Assembly: GCF_018617485.1 (NCBI RefSeq)
Contig: NZ_JACSKH010000001.1
Coordinates: 62,001-126,000 of the forward strand
Reading direction: 5' to 3'
Source: Exiguobacterium sp. s124
Lineage (GTDB): Bacteria; Bacillota; Bacilli; Exiguobacteriales; Exiguobacteriaceae
Length of the DNA: 64,000 bases
Below the pieces are notes generated by a model, which worked only from the letters and a program-made list of their open reading frames with translations, was not told where the DNA came from and searched no databases. The position numbers were made by a program, and so were the translations under genes. Positions 25,424 through 33,311 of the stretch are shown here, piece after piece; position 1 is the first letter of the stretch; each line of letters opens with the position of its first letter.

Positions 25424-26323
25424 ATGAGGAAAGAATGGTTAGGGGCACTCAGTTTAACACTTGCGGCGAGTATATGGGGCGGGATGTATGTGGTCAGTAA
25501 GTATGCGCTCGCTTATATCGAACCGTTTACGTTCGTCTGGTTACGATATGCGGTCGCATTTACCGTGTTATTCGTTGTCTGGCTTCGGTTTGGACGGGAA
25601 TCGATTCGGCGGACGGATTGGAAATGGATCGGACTCGTAGGTGTCATCGGGTATGTCGCCTCGATTTCGTTTCAATTTATCGGGACGAAGCTATCGGATG
25701 CGCATACCGGATCTCTCGTGACCGCAGCGACGCCGGCGTTCATGGTTTTATTCGCTCGAATTTTGTTGAAGGAACGATTGACCCCAGTCAAAATCGGGGC
25801 GCTCGGACTGGCGACGGTCGGTGTTCTCATTGTGGTTGGTTGGGAAGGGGAAGGGACGTATCGCTTAGGTAGTTTTATACTCGTATTAGCCGCCGTGACG
25901 TGGGCGCTCATGTCTATCTATGTAAAAATCGGAACACAGACTTTATCGACGTTGACGCTCACGACGTTTGCGATTGGAGTCGCCTGGTTGTTGATGACCC
26001 CTTTGATGAGTATGGAGGTCATGCAAAACGGCTTTCCGGAATTGAATGGTGTCCTTTGGCTCAGTGTCCTGTATATCGGTATCGTATCGACGGCAGGGGC
26101 GTTCTTCTTTTGGAACAAAGGGCTTGAGTTGATGGATGCGAGTGTCGGGTCACTCTTTTTCTTCTTTCAACCATTGGTCGGAGGGACGCTCGGATGGCTC
26201 GTCTTGAATGAGACGCTTCATCTGAATTTCTTTATTGGTGCCGGTTGTATCATGACGGCCGTGACGTGGTCGACGCTCGCAGAACGACGACAACAGCTGC
26301 CCATTTCAGAACGCAATCTTTAA
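25424..26323 (+). CDS. EamA/DMT-family exporter
   Basis: Membrane protein of 299 residues with ten predicted helices in two EamA repeats, of the drug/metabolite transporter superfamily. Features include 'AASIWGGMYVVSKYALAYIEPFTFVWLRYAVA', 'TAATPAFMVLFARILLKERL' and 'FFFFQPLVGGTLGWLVLNETLH' at the ends of the repeats. ATG at 25424 follows 'gaggggga'; an upstream in-frame ATG at 25385 is possible. Members export amino acids, nucleobases or similar metabolites; substrate unknown. Divergent from the ABC-F unit and ended by a bidirectional terminator. Confidence 0.9.
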   Translation: MRKEWLGALSLTLAASIWGGMYVVSKYALAYIEPFTFVWLRYAVAFTVLFVVWLRFGRESIRRTDWKWIGLVGVIGYVASISFQFIGTKLSDAHTGSLVTAATPAFMVLFARILLKERLTPVKIGALGLATVGVLIVVGWEGEGTYRLGSFILVLAAVTWALMSIYVKIGTQTLSTLTLTTFAIGVAWLLMTPLMSMEVMQNGFPELNGVLWLSVLYIGIVSTAGAFFFWNKGLELMDASVGSLFFFFQPLVGGTLGWLVLNETLHLNFFIGAGCIMTAVTWSTLAERRQQLPISERNL

Positions 26324-26368
26324 TCAAAACGGTCGCCCTCTAAAAATCGGGGCGACCGTTTTTGATTA
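26322..26368. terminator. Bidirectional intrinsic terminator
   Basis: Long stem 'aatcaaaacggtcgccc' with 'gggcgaccgtttttgatt' between the convergent EamA gene and the 60-residue membrane protein gene. Confidence 0.88.
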
Positions 26369-26548
26369 AAAGCCGTGATGATCGAGCTTGTCTTGTTCGC
26401 GTTTCATTTCGAGTTGGAGACGTTGGATGGCAAGTTTCTCTTCCTCAATTTTTAGGCGACGCTCTTCGACACTGGCTTTTTTCATCTTGATTATTGTATC
26501 TGAACCAATTGCTGTAACAACGATGACCATAACCATAATAAAAACCAT
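26366..26548 (-). CDS. Small membrane-anchored coiled-coil protein (60 aa)
   Basis: Residues 1-17 are a membrane segment ('MVFIMVMVIVVTAIG'), residues 20-55 a highly charged helix with heptad-like spacing ('EERRLKIEEEKLAIQRLQLEMKREQ'), so it is a one-helix anchor with a cytoplasmic coiled coil. 'aaggagga' precedes the ATG. It lies 15 bases after the oxidoreductase gene on the same strand, probably cotranscribed. Function not recognised. Confidence 0.7.
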   Translation of the reverse strand: MVFIMVMVIVVTAIGSDTIIKMKKASVEERRLKIEEEKLAIQRLQLEMKREQDKLDHHGF

Positions 26549-26563
26549 AGATTCTCCTCCTTA

Positions 26564-27469
26564 TTAAGAGAATAAATTCGCAACAAGTCGCTGTGTCTCG
26601 AGGGCGACACGACCGTCTGTTTGAATCGGCGTATCATCGATGAGCGCAGAAAGGAAGTGGTCGATTGCCCCTTGGAATCCTCGCTGGGTGAGTGTCGTGT
26701 CCCACGATCCAAATGTTTCGACTTCATGTCGTCCATCTTTGAAGCGATGTAATGAGATCATCTCATCCACAGACAATCGTTCTCCGTTACGAACGATGGA
26801 GACGTGCTCATGGTTCGCGCCGGCCGAGCGATGCATCGATGTCGTGTGCATCCCATGCTCATCTTGCCAAACGTGGCGGGCGAAGCGGAGTTCCTGTTTG
26901 GCATTGACCTCGACTTGACCAGAAACAAGTCGAAGCTCGTTTCCGGCGAGAAAGCGTAACGTATCGACGACATGTAGATAGTCGTCAAGTAGCGTGAACG
27001 TCACATCATGAGGACCGATGCCGTCCTCTCGATGTTTCACCACATCAATCATATGCGCAGGTGACTCCTGTTGGAGACGTTTGTACATCGGGGCGAAGCG
27101 TCGATTGAATCCGACCATCAACTTGCGACCGAGCCGTTCGGCTTGCTCGACGAGTTGTTCCGCCTCATCCAATGTTGCTGCGAGCGGCTTATCGACATAC
27201 ACGTCGATTCCGCGCTCTAGTAAATACGATACGACGTCATAATGGGTTTCAGTCGAACTATGTACGAAGGCCGCATCGACCGATGAGGTGAGTTCACTTA
27301 GCGTATCGAACGAGGTCATCCGATACGTTTGGCAAATGCTCTCCCGTTTAGATTTATTCGGAGAAAAGGCACCGACCACGTCAACACGTGGGTGGTTCGC
27401 GAGGATCGGTACATACGCTTTTTGGGCAATGTTACCAAGTCCGACGATACCGATTTTAAGTTTTCCCAT
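26564..27469 (-). CDS. Gfo/Idh/MocA-family oxidoreductase
   Basis: NAD(P)-dependent sugar-type dehydrogenase of 301 residues. The Rossmann motif 'IGIVGLGNIAQKAYVPIL' is at the N-terminus and 'VDKPLA' corresponds to the E/D-K-P motif that carries the catalytic lysine. The C-terminal half is the alpha/beta substrate domain ('GFNRRFAPMYKRL'). ATG at 27469 is placed eight bases after 'aaaggag'; a GTG nine bases earlier is too close to it. Substrate unknown. Confidence 0.88.
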   Translation of the reverse strand: MGKLKIGIVGLGNIAQKAYVPILANHPRVDVVGAFSPNKSKRESICQTYRMTSFDTLSELTSSVDAAFVHSSTETHYDVVSYLLERGIDVYVDKPLAATLDEAEQLVEQAERLGRKLMVGFNRRFAPMYKRLQQESPAHMIDVVKHREDGIGPHDVTFTLLDDYLHVVDTLRFLAGNELRLVSGQVEVNAKQELRFARHVWQDEHGMHTTSMHRSAGANHEHVSIVRNGERLSVDEMISLHRFKDGRHEVETFGSWDTTLTQRGFQGAIDHFLSALIDDTPIQTDGRVALETQRLVANLFS

Positions 27470-27500
27470 CCTATCCACTCCTTTGGTCCATCATAACAAA

Positions 27501-27528
27501 AAAAACCGGACGGCAGATGCGTCCGGTT
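27501..27528 (-). terminator. Intrinsic terminator of the sigma/anti-sigma operon
   Basis: Stem 'aaccggacg' (27504-27512) with 'cgtccggtt' (27520-27528), followed on the minus strand by a run of eight T. Confidence 0.87.
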
Positions 27529-27534
27529 AGGGAA

Positions 27535-28257
27535 TTATAAACTCGCACTTAAGACCATTTCACCTTGTGGTGTCTCGTTTCCGCGATTCGGTTCTTTCGT
27601 GACGGCGACCGTATCCCAGTCGACGTCGACTTCATCCGAGTCGAGCGTATAGATGACGGTCCCGTTGCCTTTGTCGTCTGTGACGAAGGCGCCGGTCGGG
27701 ATTGGGGCGTTATCTTTTAAGAGCCACACTTGGTACACTTCATTGTCGTCGAGTGAGGCTAAGCCGTTCGTTTGGACAATCAATTGAGTCGTACCGCCTT
27801 GCTCTGCAAGATAAGCGGTCCCTTCCGATTCACCCTCAAGTGGAATCGTTTCGGTCAATGCGATGCCAGGTGAGTCGGGTTGATTGGTGAGTAAATACCC
27901 GTTTCCAATCAAAGAGAGAAGGAGCGCTGCCGCGAGTGTGACCATTCCCCAGACAGGTACTTTCCGTTCTCGTTTTGTTTTGAAAGGTGTGACAGGTGGA
28001 ACGGGATCAGATGTCACAGAAGATGTTACAGGTTCATTGTCTTCTTCTTCGAATACACGATCGAGGACACGTGCTTTCATGCCTCGGGGTGGTTCAATCG
28101 GAGTAGACAAGAACGCGACGCCACCGACGAGTGCTTCGAGTTGTTCGAGCTCTTCTTGACAATCTTTACACGAAGCCAGATGTTGTTCAAATTTCGCTCG
28201 CTCATCTTCTGATAGATGTTGGTTGAAATAGTCAATCAATTGGTCGCATGCGTTCAT
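27535..28257 (-). CDS. Transmembrane anti-sigma factor (zinc-binding, RskA-like C-terminal domain)
   Basis: Membrane regulator of 240 residues that should hold the ECF sigma factor encoded just upstream. Residues 1-45 form an anti-sigma zinc finger ('FEQHLASCKDCQEEL', H-x3-C-x2-C). After a basic linker there is one membrane helix ('VPVWGMVTLAAALLLSLIGNGYLL', near residue 115), and the outer domain of about 100 residues ('YLAEQGGTTQLIVQTNGL', 'YQVWLLKDNAPIPTGAF') matches RskA-type anti-sigma proteins. Four-base overlap with the sigma gene. Release would need proteolysis in response to an envelope signal that cannot be read here. Confidence 0.92.
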   Translation of the reverse strand: MNACDQLIDYFNQHLSEDERAKFEQHLASCKDCQEELEQLEALVGGVAFLSTPIEPPRGMKARVLDRVFEEEDNEPVTSSVTSDPVPPVTPFKTKRERKVPVWGMVTLAAALLLSLIGNGYLLTNQPDSPGIALTETIPLEGESEGTAYLAEQGGTTQLIVQTNGLASLDDNEVYQVWLLKDNAPIPTGAFVTDDKGNGTVIYTLDSDEVDVDWDTVAVTKEPNRGNETPQGEMVLSASL

Positions 28258-28814
28258 TGTTCTACCTCCTTTCCGATGAATTCATGGGATAACTGTTTCC
28301 TCAGTTGCTTCAGCGCTAGTCGGACCCTTCCTTTCACTGTACCAAGCGGGATGCCACATGCATCAGCAATCTTTTGCTGACTTAATCCTTGGAAGTACAT
28401 GAGTCGGACGACTTGCTGTTGTTCGGCCGGAAGTGTCGCCATGGCCGTCTCGATTTGAGCGCGTTCTTCTTGCCATTCCACTTCTTTTTCAACGGATGGT
28501 GAGTCAGAAGGGATAGCCTCGGCGTAAGATTCATCTAATTGTAAATCAGGTTTACGCTTTCGAATCAAGTCGATGGCCACGTGGCGGCTCATCGTAAAGA
28601 GCCAAGACCTGAATTTGCCTTTCGAGTCATCATAGACGCCACCGCCGCGCCACAACTTGATAAATACTTCTTGCATGGCTTCTTCGGCTAAATCGCGATC
28701 CTTTGTCAGCTGTAGAACAAAGGCGTATAAAATTCGCTCATACCGATCATACAATATTTCGAGCGCTTCTTTGTCCTTTTGTCGGACACGCTCGTATAAT
28801 TCTAAGTCAGTCAT
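28254..28814 (-). CDS. ECF-type RNA polymerase sigma factor
   Basis: Alternative sigma factor of 186 residues. Region 2 ('EALEILYDRYERILYAFVLQLT', 'AEEAMQEVFIKLWRG', 'FRSWLFTMSRHVAIDLIRKRK') binds -10 DNA and core polymerase; region 4 ('LPAEQQQVVRLMYFQGLSQQKIADACGIPLGTVKGRVRLALKQL') recognises -35. Between them is the ECF linker. ATG lies six bases after 'aaaggag'. Cotranscribed with its anti-sigma. The SigK/RskA-like pairing suggests oxidative or envelope stress, but target genes are not evident. Confidence 0.94.
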   Translation of the reverse strand: MTDLELYERVRQKDKEALEILYDRYERILYAFVLQLTKDRDLAEEAMQEVFIKLWRGGGVYDDSKGKFRSWLFTMSRHVAIDLIRKRKPDLQLDESYAEAIPSDSPSVEKEVEWQEERAQIETAMATLPAEQQQVVRLMYFQGLSQQKIADACGIPLGTVKGRVRLALKQLRKQLSHEFIGKEVEQ

Positions 28815-28862
28815 AACATACTCCTTTGCGCAGAAGGGATGTCCCTTGTATTGATCTAACGG

Positions 28863-28892
28863 ACAAAATAGAAAAATGGATGACTATTTTGT
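28863..28892 (-). terminator. Weak AT-rich terminator hairpin
   Basis: Stem 'acaaaatag' (28863-28871) with 'ctattttgt' (28884-28892), overlapping the stop codon of the upstream minus-strand membrane protein gene; no long T run. Confidence 0.4.
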
Positions 28893-29150
28893 GTGACTAT
28901 TTATTGAACATGTTGATGATTGGCTTGGAAGTCTCGTATAAATGAACAATCGTAATTTCTCTGAAAAGGTATAGGTGATGGCGCTCAGCCCTACCGCTGT
29001 CACGAGCATCAATCCGATAGCGATCAAGGGAGAACTGACCGTTATCCAAAAGAAATAGGATCGAATGCCGAGTAGAAAAGCGAAAACAATGAAAAATCCT
29101 GTAATCAGGCTACTCACTTGGCAATATACTTGAAAGATACGTTGAATCAT
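28884..29150 (-). CDS. Small membrane protein, unrecognised (88 aa)
   Basis: Predicted two- or three-helix membrane protein ('LITGFFIVFAFLLGI', 'WITVSSPLIAIGLMLVTAVGL'). The ATG at 29150 follows 'agaggagg', a better fit than the in-frame ATG at 29171, which it overlaps. Lies upstream of the sigma factor gene on the same strand but separated by a hairpin. No family recognised. Confidence 0.6.
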   Translation of the reverse strand: MIQRIFQVYCQVSSLITGFFIVFAFLLGIRSYFFWITVSSPLIAIGLMLVTAVGLSAITYTFSEKLRLFIYTRLPSQSSTCSINSHTK

Positions 29151-29212
29151 AAGATGCCTCCTCTGTTTCATTGTACTATAGGAGAAAGAGAAAACGATAA
29201 GGAGACGATACG

Positions 29213-30013
29213 ATGAAGCGATTTACGAATGAAGGAAACATACTCATTTGTTTTGACTTTGATGAGACTTATTTTCCTCATGCATGTACGCCAGCTCAAT
29301 TGGCATCCGTGCGTCGTCTTGAAGATTTTCTAGAGCGACATTCCTCCAAATTTTCGACAATGTGGGTGACGGGAAGCTCTCTAACGTCATTACATGAAAA
29401 AGTAAAAAGGGCGAATCTTCGCTTTTGGCCACATCGAATTGCTTCGAGTCTTGGGACGGAGCTCTATCGAATCGATGCGGACGGGACGTTTTTTGAAGAT
29501 AGGATGTATCAACAGTCGTTCCCGAGCGATTTTGTGTCTCGTGTGGAACGCATCGTAGCACAAGTCGAACAAATGAGGATCGGTCTGGAAGAACAGCCAG
29601 GGAATGGGACAAGTCCTTGGATTCGGAGTTATTACATACGCCATCAACAATGGAAATGGAGAGAAGGCGTCCAAGTGCTAGCTGATGAAGAGGGCATTGC
29701 CGTCAATATGAGTCGATGCAATCCGAAAGCGGGTGACCCTGCTGATGCATTCGATGTCGATTTTTATCCGAAGCATGCGGGGAAAGTATCAAGCCTAGAA
29801 TATGTATACGCCACTGCTTCCTTTTTACGAGAAGATACGTACGCTTTTGGTGACAGTGGGAACGACATTGGCATGTTGAAACATGTGGGGAACGGATATT
29901 TAGTGAACAATGCAACCGAACAAGCAAAACGAATGTATTCAAAGGTGACAACAAAATCTTATGCGGAAGGTATTTTAGATGTGCTAGAAACGGATGTTTC
30001 TTCTTTCATATGA
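29213..30013 (+). CDS. HAD-IIB phosphatase, NtdB/sucrose-phosphatase-like
   Basis: HAD-superfamily phosphatase of 266 residues. Motif I is 'FDFDETYFPH', where the usual DxDGT is DFDET, a form I associate with NtdB-like kanosamine-6-phosphate phosphatase and related sugar phosphatases; motif II is 'WVTGSSL'; motif IV 'AFGDSGNDIGML'. ATG at 29213 follows 'aaggaga'. The last 55 bases overlap the 3' end of the convergent sigma-region-2 gene. Substrate is probably a sugar phosphate (inference). Confidence 0.85.
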   Translation: MKRFTNEGNILICFDFDETYFPHACTPAQLASVRRLEDFLERHSSKFSTMWVTGSSLTSLHEKVKRANLRFWPHRIASSLGTELYRIDADGTFFEDRMYQQSFPSDFVSRVERIVAQVEQMRIGLEEQPGNGTSPWIRSYYIRHQQWKWREGVQVLADEEGIAVNMSRCNPKAGDPADAFDVDFYPKHAGKVSSLEYVYATASFLREDTYAFGDSGNDIGMLKHVGNGYLVNNATEQAKRMYSKVTTKSYAEGILDVLETDVSSFI

Positions 30014-30264
30014 TGCAAAATTTGTTCTAACGAACGCATAAGGGTTGCACGCACTGTTTCTGTATGAGGTTCGAAGTTGAGGCGTTGTTGCCAGACGCGA
30101 CAAAATAAGTCGGTTAAAGCCGCCTCAGCAGTCGCGGGATGATGATTTAAATGGAGCGCGTATCGATAGAGTAGATTTTCATAGCGAGCATATAAATGTT
30201 CTAGGGCTTGTCGATTCTTTAAACGGATTTGATCGATCAGGCGCTCGTCGAGTGTAGGAAGCAT
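29959..30264 (-). CDS. Stand-alone sigma-70 region 2-like protein (101 aa)
   Basis: Resembles only the region 2 half of an ECF sigma factor: 'DQIRLKNRQALEHLYARYENLLYRYALHL' and 'AEAALTDLFCRVWQQR' line up with 'ERVRQKDKEALEILYDRYERILYAFVLQL' and 'AEEAMQEVFIKLWRG' of the neighbouring sigma factor. There is no region 4. ATG at 30264 lies six bases after 'gaaaggag'. Overlaps the convergent phosphatase gene by 55 bases. It may be a truncated sigma factor now acting as a core-polymerase binder, or a relic; the intact frame and ribosome site favour a working gene. Confidence 0.65.
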   Translation of the reverse strand: MLPTLDERLIDQIRLKNRQALEHLYARYENLLYRYALHLNHHPATAEAALTDLFCRVWQQRLNFEPHTETVRATLMRSLEQILHHMKEETSVSSTSKIPSA

Positions 30265-30301
30265 ATGCAACTCCTTTCGCATGGAATGAGGATTCAACAG
30301 T

Positions 30302-30348
30302 AAAAAAGAATAAGGAACTTTACTTGGATAAAGCATCCTTTTTCTTAT
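30302..30348 (-). terminator. AT-rich terminator of the zinc-ribbon protein gene
   Basis: On the minus strand an imperfect stem around 'aaggatgcttta' and 'taaagttcctt' is followed by 'attctttttt', 70 bases after the stop codon at 30420. Confidence 0.5.
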
Positions 30349-30419
30349 TTCACTAATTTGAGGTCATTCAAACAAAAGGATGTGAAAAACGGCAAACGAA
30401 TATGCAACTACTTACCCAT

Positions 30420-30635
30420 TCAAAACGTGTGATAGCAATTCGGACAAGTCTGTGCATCTCCTGGAGCACGTTTAAACGACGTTTTGCACTTCGGACAAGT
30501 GACGGTCTCACTCTGTTGATTAAACAAACTGCCACGGTTGAATAGAATATTGCGAAGGTTCGGTAACGCGAGTGCGGCGAAAATCATCGCGCCGAATAAA
30601 AAGACCGCTAAAATCAGTAACAAAACATAGGTCAT
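30420..30635 (-). CDS. Membrane protein with zinc ribbon (71 aa)
   Basis: One N-terminal membrane helix ('VLLLILAVFLFGAMIFAALAL'), then a soluble tail with two CxxC knuckles ('TCPKCKTSF' and 'TCPNCYHTF'), a treble-clef/zinc-ribbon arrangement on the cytoplasmic side. 'gaaaggaaagaag' precedes the ATG. Not recognised beyond that; such proteins often serve as small membrane regulators. Confidence 0.72.
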   Translation of the reverse strand: MTYVLLLILAVFLFGAMIFAALALPNLRNILFNRGSLFNQQSETVTCPKCKTSFKRAPGDAQTCPNCYHTF

Positions 30636-30758
30636 GGTCTTCTTTCCTTTCTTGTTGAATTTCCTTCATCATAATCGAAATTTGAGTAAGCGAACAGCTT
30701 ATCCATAGAAACAAGAACAAATGTTCTGTATAATGGAGTTAAAGGAGGGGAAAGCAGG

Positions 30759-30992
30759 ATGAGAGAAGAATTGTTACGATGGATGCGTTCGGGTCTGGTC
30801 ACGGAGATGGTATATGTGGATCGACATGGGGCGTTTTCAAAACGGCGGGTCAAATTGATTAAAATGCAAGGGGAACATGTCGTGGCGTGGGATTTGAATA
30901 AACGGGCTAGACGAACGTTTCGAATCGAACAAGTTCTTGCCTGTCTTCCTATCAACGAACGAGTGAGAAAGCGGAAGGTGGAGATTGGATGA
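30759..30992 (+). CDS. WYL-domain-like small protein (77 aa)
   Basis: The whole protein looks like a shortened WYL domain: 'VTEMVYVDRHGAFSKRRVKLIKM' followed by 'HVVAWDLNKRARRTFRIEQVLAC', the latter matching the R-x-F/FRL-DRI end of WYL ligand-sensing domains, but without the DNA-binding helix-turn-helix that usually precedes it. 'aaggagggg' lies before the ATG. It overlaps the next gene by four bases (ATGA), so the two are translationally coupled and may work together. Confidence 0.65.
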   Translation: MREELLRWMRSGLVTEMVYVDRHGAFSKRRVKLIKMQGEHVVAWDLNKRARRTFRIEQVLACLPINERVRKRKVEIG

Positions 30993-31189
30993 TTGCCTTA
31001 CCGAAATTAGCTGCACCAGCCCGAAGAGCTCTGGCGTCAAAAGGAATCGAGTCCTTAAGTCAACTGTGTCACTATACGCGTCATGAGGTGGAAAATTGGC
31101 ACGGAATCGGACCGAATGCCATCAACATCCTACAAATGGAGTTAACCAAACATCATCTCGCATTCAAAGAAGAGGAACCTAGTACGTGA
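30989..31189 (+). CDS. Helix-hairpin-helix protein resembling RNA polymerase alpha C-terminal domain (66 aa)
   Basis: A 66-residue protein with the pattern 'LAAPARRALASKGIESLSQLCHYTRHEVENWHGIGPNAINILQMEL', i.e. two helix-hairpin-helix motifs as in the alphaCTD of RNA polymerase and in small Bacilli DNA-binding proteins. Coupled to the WYL-like gene through a four-base overlap. Likely binds DNA (inference); pathway unknown. Confidence 0.72.
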   Translation: MIALPKLAAPARRALASKGIESLSQLCHYTRHEVENWHGIGPNAINILQMELTKHHLAFKEEEPST

Positions 31190-31210
31190 AAGTGACGTCT
31201 AGGTTTTTTT
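31176..31210 (+). terminator. Intrinsic terminator of the WYL/HhH pair
   Basis: Stem 'aacctagtacgt' with 'acgtctaggtt' followed by seven T, overlapping the end of the second gene. Confidence 0.85.
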
Positions 31211-31339
31211 CGTGAAGTGATTGCTTTTCATTGAAAACGGGAAGTAATATATTTGTCATCTCAATTGCCGTTAAAATCTAGTAACATGACGATAAGGTTT
31301 ATACACCTAGCGACACCCATGAGAAAGGACGTACACAGC

Positions 31340-32800
31340 ATGAGAACGAAACGTTTATCCGCCATTTTACAAAATGAGATGGATGACATGAAGCTTGATC
31401 CATGGGTGACCGGAGTCGAAACAGACTCCAGGAAGGTCAGTTCAGGGAATGTCTTTATTTGCATTCGCGGCTACACGGTCGATGGACACAAGTTTGCGGA
31501 AGACGCCGTGGCCAATGGTGCGAGTGCGGTCATCTCAGAATATCCACTCGATCTCGATGTACCGAATGTGGTTGTTGCCGATACGAAGCAGACGGCAGGA
31601 GCGGTTGCGAGTGTTTTTTATGACCATCCGTCTCATCGGATGCGCATATATGGTGTGACAGGAACGAATGGAAAAACAACAACAGCGACACTGACATACG
31701 ATTTATTACGTCTTTCAGGACAACGCGCTGGAATCGTCAGTACGATTGGCGCTCGTTTTCTTAATCAGACGATTGAAACGGCCAATACGACTCCAGAAGC
31801 AGTCGTCTTACATCGTATTTTAGCGGATATGGTCGATGCTGGTGTCACGGATTGTGTGCTTGAAGTGTCATCACATGCATTGATGGAAGGCCGCGTGGCC
31901 GGAATCCATTTTCATGCAGCCGCCTTTACAAACTTGACGCATGATCATTTAGACTACCATCGTTCGATGGATGAATATGCCCGGGCGAAGGCGCGATTGT
32001 TTGAACAGGTAGAAGTGACGAATGGTGACGCGATCGTGTTAAATGCGGAAGACCAGGCTAGCCGAGTGATGGCTGAGTTTGCACCGACGCGCCGAGTCAT
32101 TATGTATAGCACTAGAGAAGAAATAGAAGCCGATATTCAGGTCATTTGGCGAGAGGATACGGTTCTTGTTCATATGAAAGAATTTAAGCTAGAAGTACCC
32201 GTGCGATTTATGGGTGCGTTCAATGCGGCGAATTTGGCAGCAGCGATCGGACTCGTCTCAACATCTGATATGGCCCTTCGAAAGATTGTCTTGAATGTAC
32301 CAGGACTGACGTTACCAAAAGGACGTCTCGAGCGCCTCGACACAGAGGATGCCGAAATCTATATCGATTATGCACACACCCCAGACGGTTTAGAGAAGTG
32401 TTTGTCCACGTTACAACAAGATGATGGGTCTCTCGTCGTCGTCTTAAGTGCGGCAGGAGACCGGGACCCGACGAAGCGTCAAGATATGGGGCGCATCGCG
32501 AGTCAATATTCGAACGAGGTCATCGTCACCGTACATGACGTCCGTATGGAGAACCCGAAACAAATCGTTGATGATTTAGTAAAAGGACTTCAGCCGAACG
32601 TGAATTACGTGACGTTTGAAGCGAGAGAAGATGCGCTTCGCCATGCCGCGATGCAAGCATTAAAAGGGAAGCGAGTCGTTGTCGTCGGTAAAGGACATGA
32701 CCACGTCGAGCGAATCGGTCGACATTCGATTCCATTCAATGAATCGGATATTCTCTTGGAAGAATTGAAAAAACAAAAAGGGCAGGAACCTGCCGTTTAA
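31340..32800 (+). CDS. murE: MurE-family UDP-MurNAc-peptide ligase
   Basis: Mur ligase of 486 residues, adding the third residue (or another amino acid) to UDP-MurNAc-dipeptide in peptidoglycan synthesis. Seen: N-terminal 'TGVETDSRKVSSGNVFICIRGYTVDGHKF', ATP-binding 'GVTGTNGKTTTATL', 'TNLTHDHLDYH' and the C-terminal ligase domain with 'IDYAHTPDGLEKCL'. The site that reads DNPR in diaminopimelate-adding enzymes is 'HDVR' here ('VTVHDVRMENP'), so the amino acid added is uncertain. ATG at 31340 is behind 'aaagga'; no support for the frame's longer 5' extension. It stands alone, away from mur/fts genes, so it may be a second MurE copy (inference). Confidence 0.88.
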   Translation: MRTKRLSAILQNEMDDMKLDPWVTGVETDSRKVSSGNVFICIRGYTVDGHKFAEDAVANGASAVISEYPLDLDVPNVVVADTKQTAGAVASVFYDHPSHRMRIYGVTGTNGKTTTATLTYDLLRLSGQRAGIVSTIGARFLNQTIETANTTPEAVVLHRILADMVDAGVTDCVLEVSSHALMEGRVAGIHFHAAAFTNLTHDHLDYHRSMDEYARAKARLFEQVEVTNGDAIVLNAEDQASRVMAEFAPTRRVIMYSTREEIEADIQVIWREDTVLVHMKEFKLEVPVRFMGAFNAANLAAAIGLVSTSDMALRKIVLNVPGLTLPKGRLERLDTEDAEIYIDYAHTPDGLEKCLSTLQQDDGSLVVVLSAAGDRDPTKRQDMGRIASQYSNEVIVTVHDVRMENPKQIVDDLVKGLQPNVNYVTFEAREDALRHAAMQALKGKRVVVVGKGHDHVERIGRHSIPFNESDILLEELKKQKGQEPAV

Positions 32801-32801
32801 C

Positions 32802-32829
32802 AAAACGATGACGTTTGTCATCGTTTTTT
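32802..32829 (+). terminator. Intrinsic terminator of the murE-like gene
   Basis: Eleven-base stem 'aaaacgatgac' with 'gtcatcgtttt', loop of four, then a T run. Confidence 0.88.
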
Positions 32830-32896
32830 AATGTGTGAAGACCATCAAAGAAGGCAATACATAATAGTGTAGTAGAATTGAAGGAGGAGAATAGAC

Positions 32897-33241
32897 ATGT
32901 CAGTTTTGTACAAAGAATTTACAAATGATGAAGAAGTCGTAACCGCCGTTCAATCGATGAAATCAAATGGGATAGATGAATCCAACATTTACGTCATCAC
33001 ACATGACGATGACAGAAGTAAACGTGTTGCGGACAACGCGGATGCGAACACCGTTTCTGCGAGTGACGTCGGCTTGGGGACAGCCGCTAAAAACATGTTC
33101 CGCAAAAAAGGGGACGAACTTCGCGCAGAGTTCCAAGAGCTCGGCTTCACGAAAGAAGAGTCGGAACGTTTAGAAGAAAAGTTAGATCAAGGAAAAGTGC
33201 TCGTCGTTGTGAAAGATGCACCGGCCGGCTTTACCATCTAA
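32897..33241 (+). CDS. YflT-type general stress protein (heat-induced)
   Basis: A soluble 114-residue protein like Bacillus general stress protein 17M (YflT). Typical are the N-terminal strand-helix 'VLYKEFTNDEEVVTAVQSMKSNGI', 'NIYVITHDDDRSKRVADNADANTV' and the C-terminal 'EESERLEEKLDQGKVLVVVKD'. 'aaggagga' precedes the ATG. In Bacillus the family is under SigB; I could not find a clean SigB promoter here. Biochemical function is unknown. Confidence 0.87.
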   Translation: MSVLYKEFTNDEEVVTAVQSMKSNGIDESNIYVITHDDDRSKRVADNADANTVSASDVGLGTAAKNMFRKKGDELRAEFQELGFTKEESERLEEKLDQGKVLVVVKDAPAGFTI

Positions 33242-33271
33242 TTCCACACCATGGAGAATAGAGAGAAAAAG

Positions 33272-33304
33272 AGGCTGAATCGCCAGAGCGATTCAGCCTT
33301 TTTT
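33272..33304 (+). terminator. Intrinsic terminator (shared with convergent gene)
   Basis: Stem 'aggctgaatcg' with 'cgattcagcct' followed by T6, 31 bases after the stress protein gene and eight before the convergent oxidoreductase stop. Confidence 0.88.
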
Positions 33305-33311
33305 GATGTGC

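Noticed and set aside
25222-25425. A 67-codon minus-strand protein covering the ABC-F leader
   Set aside because: Only its last 25 codons follow a ribosome site; the first part lies over the promoter.
32802-32896. SigB promoter before the YflT-type gene
   Set aside because: No sequence resembling GTTTAA-N13-15-GGGTAT could be found at a suitable distance.
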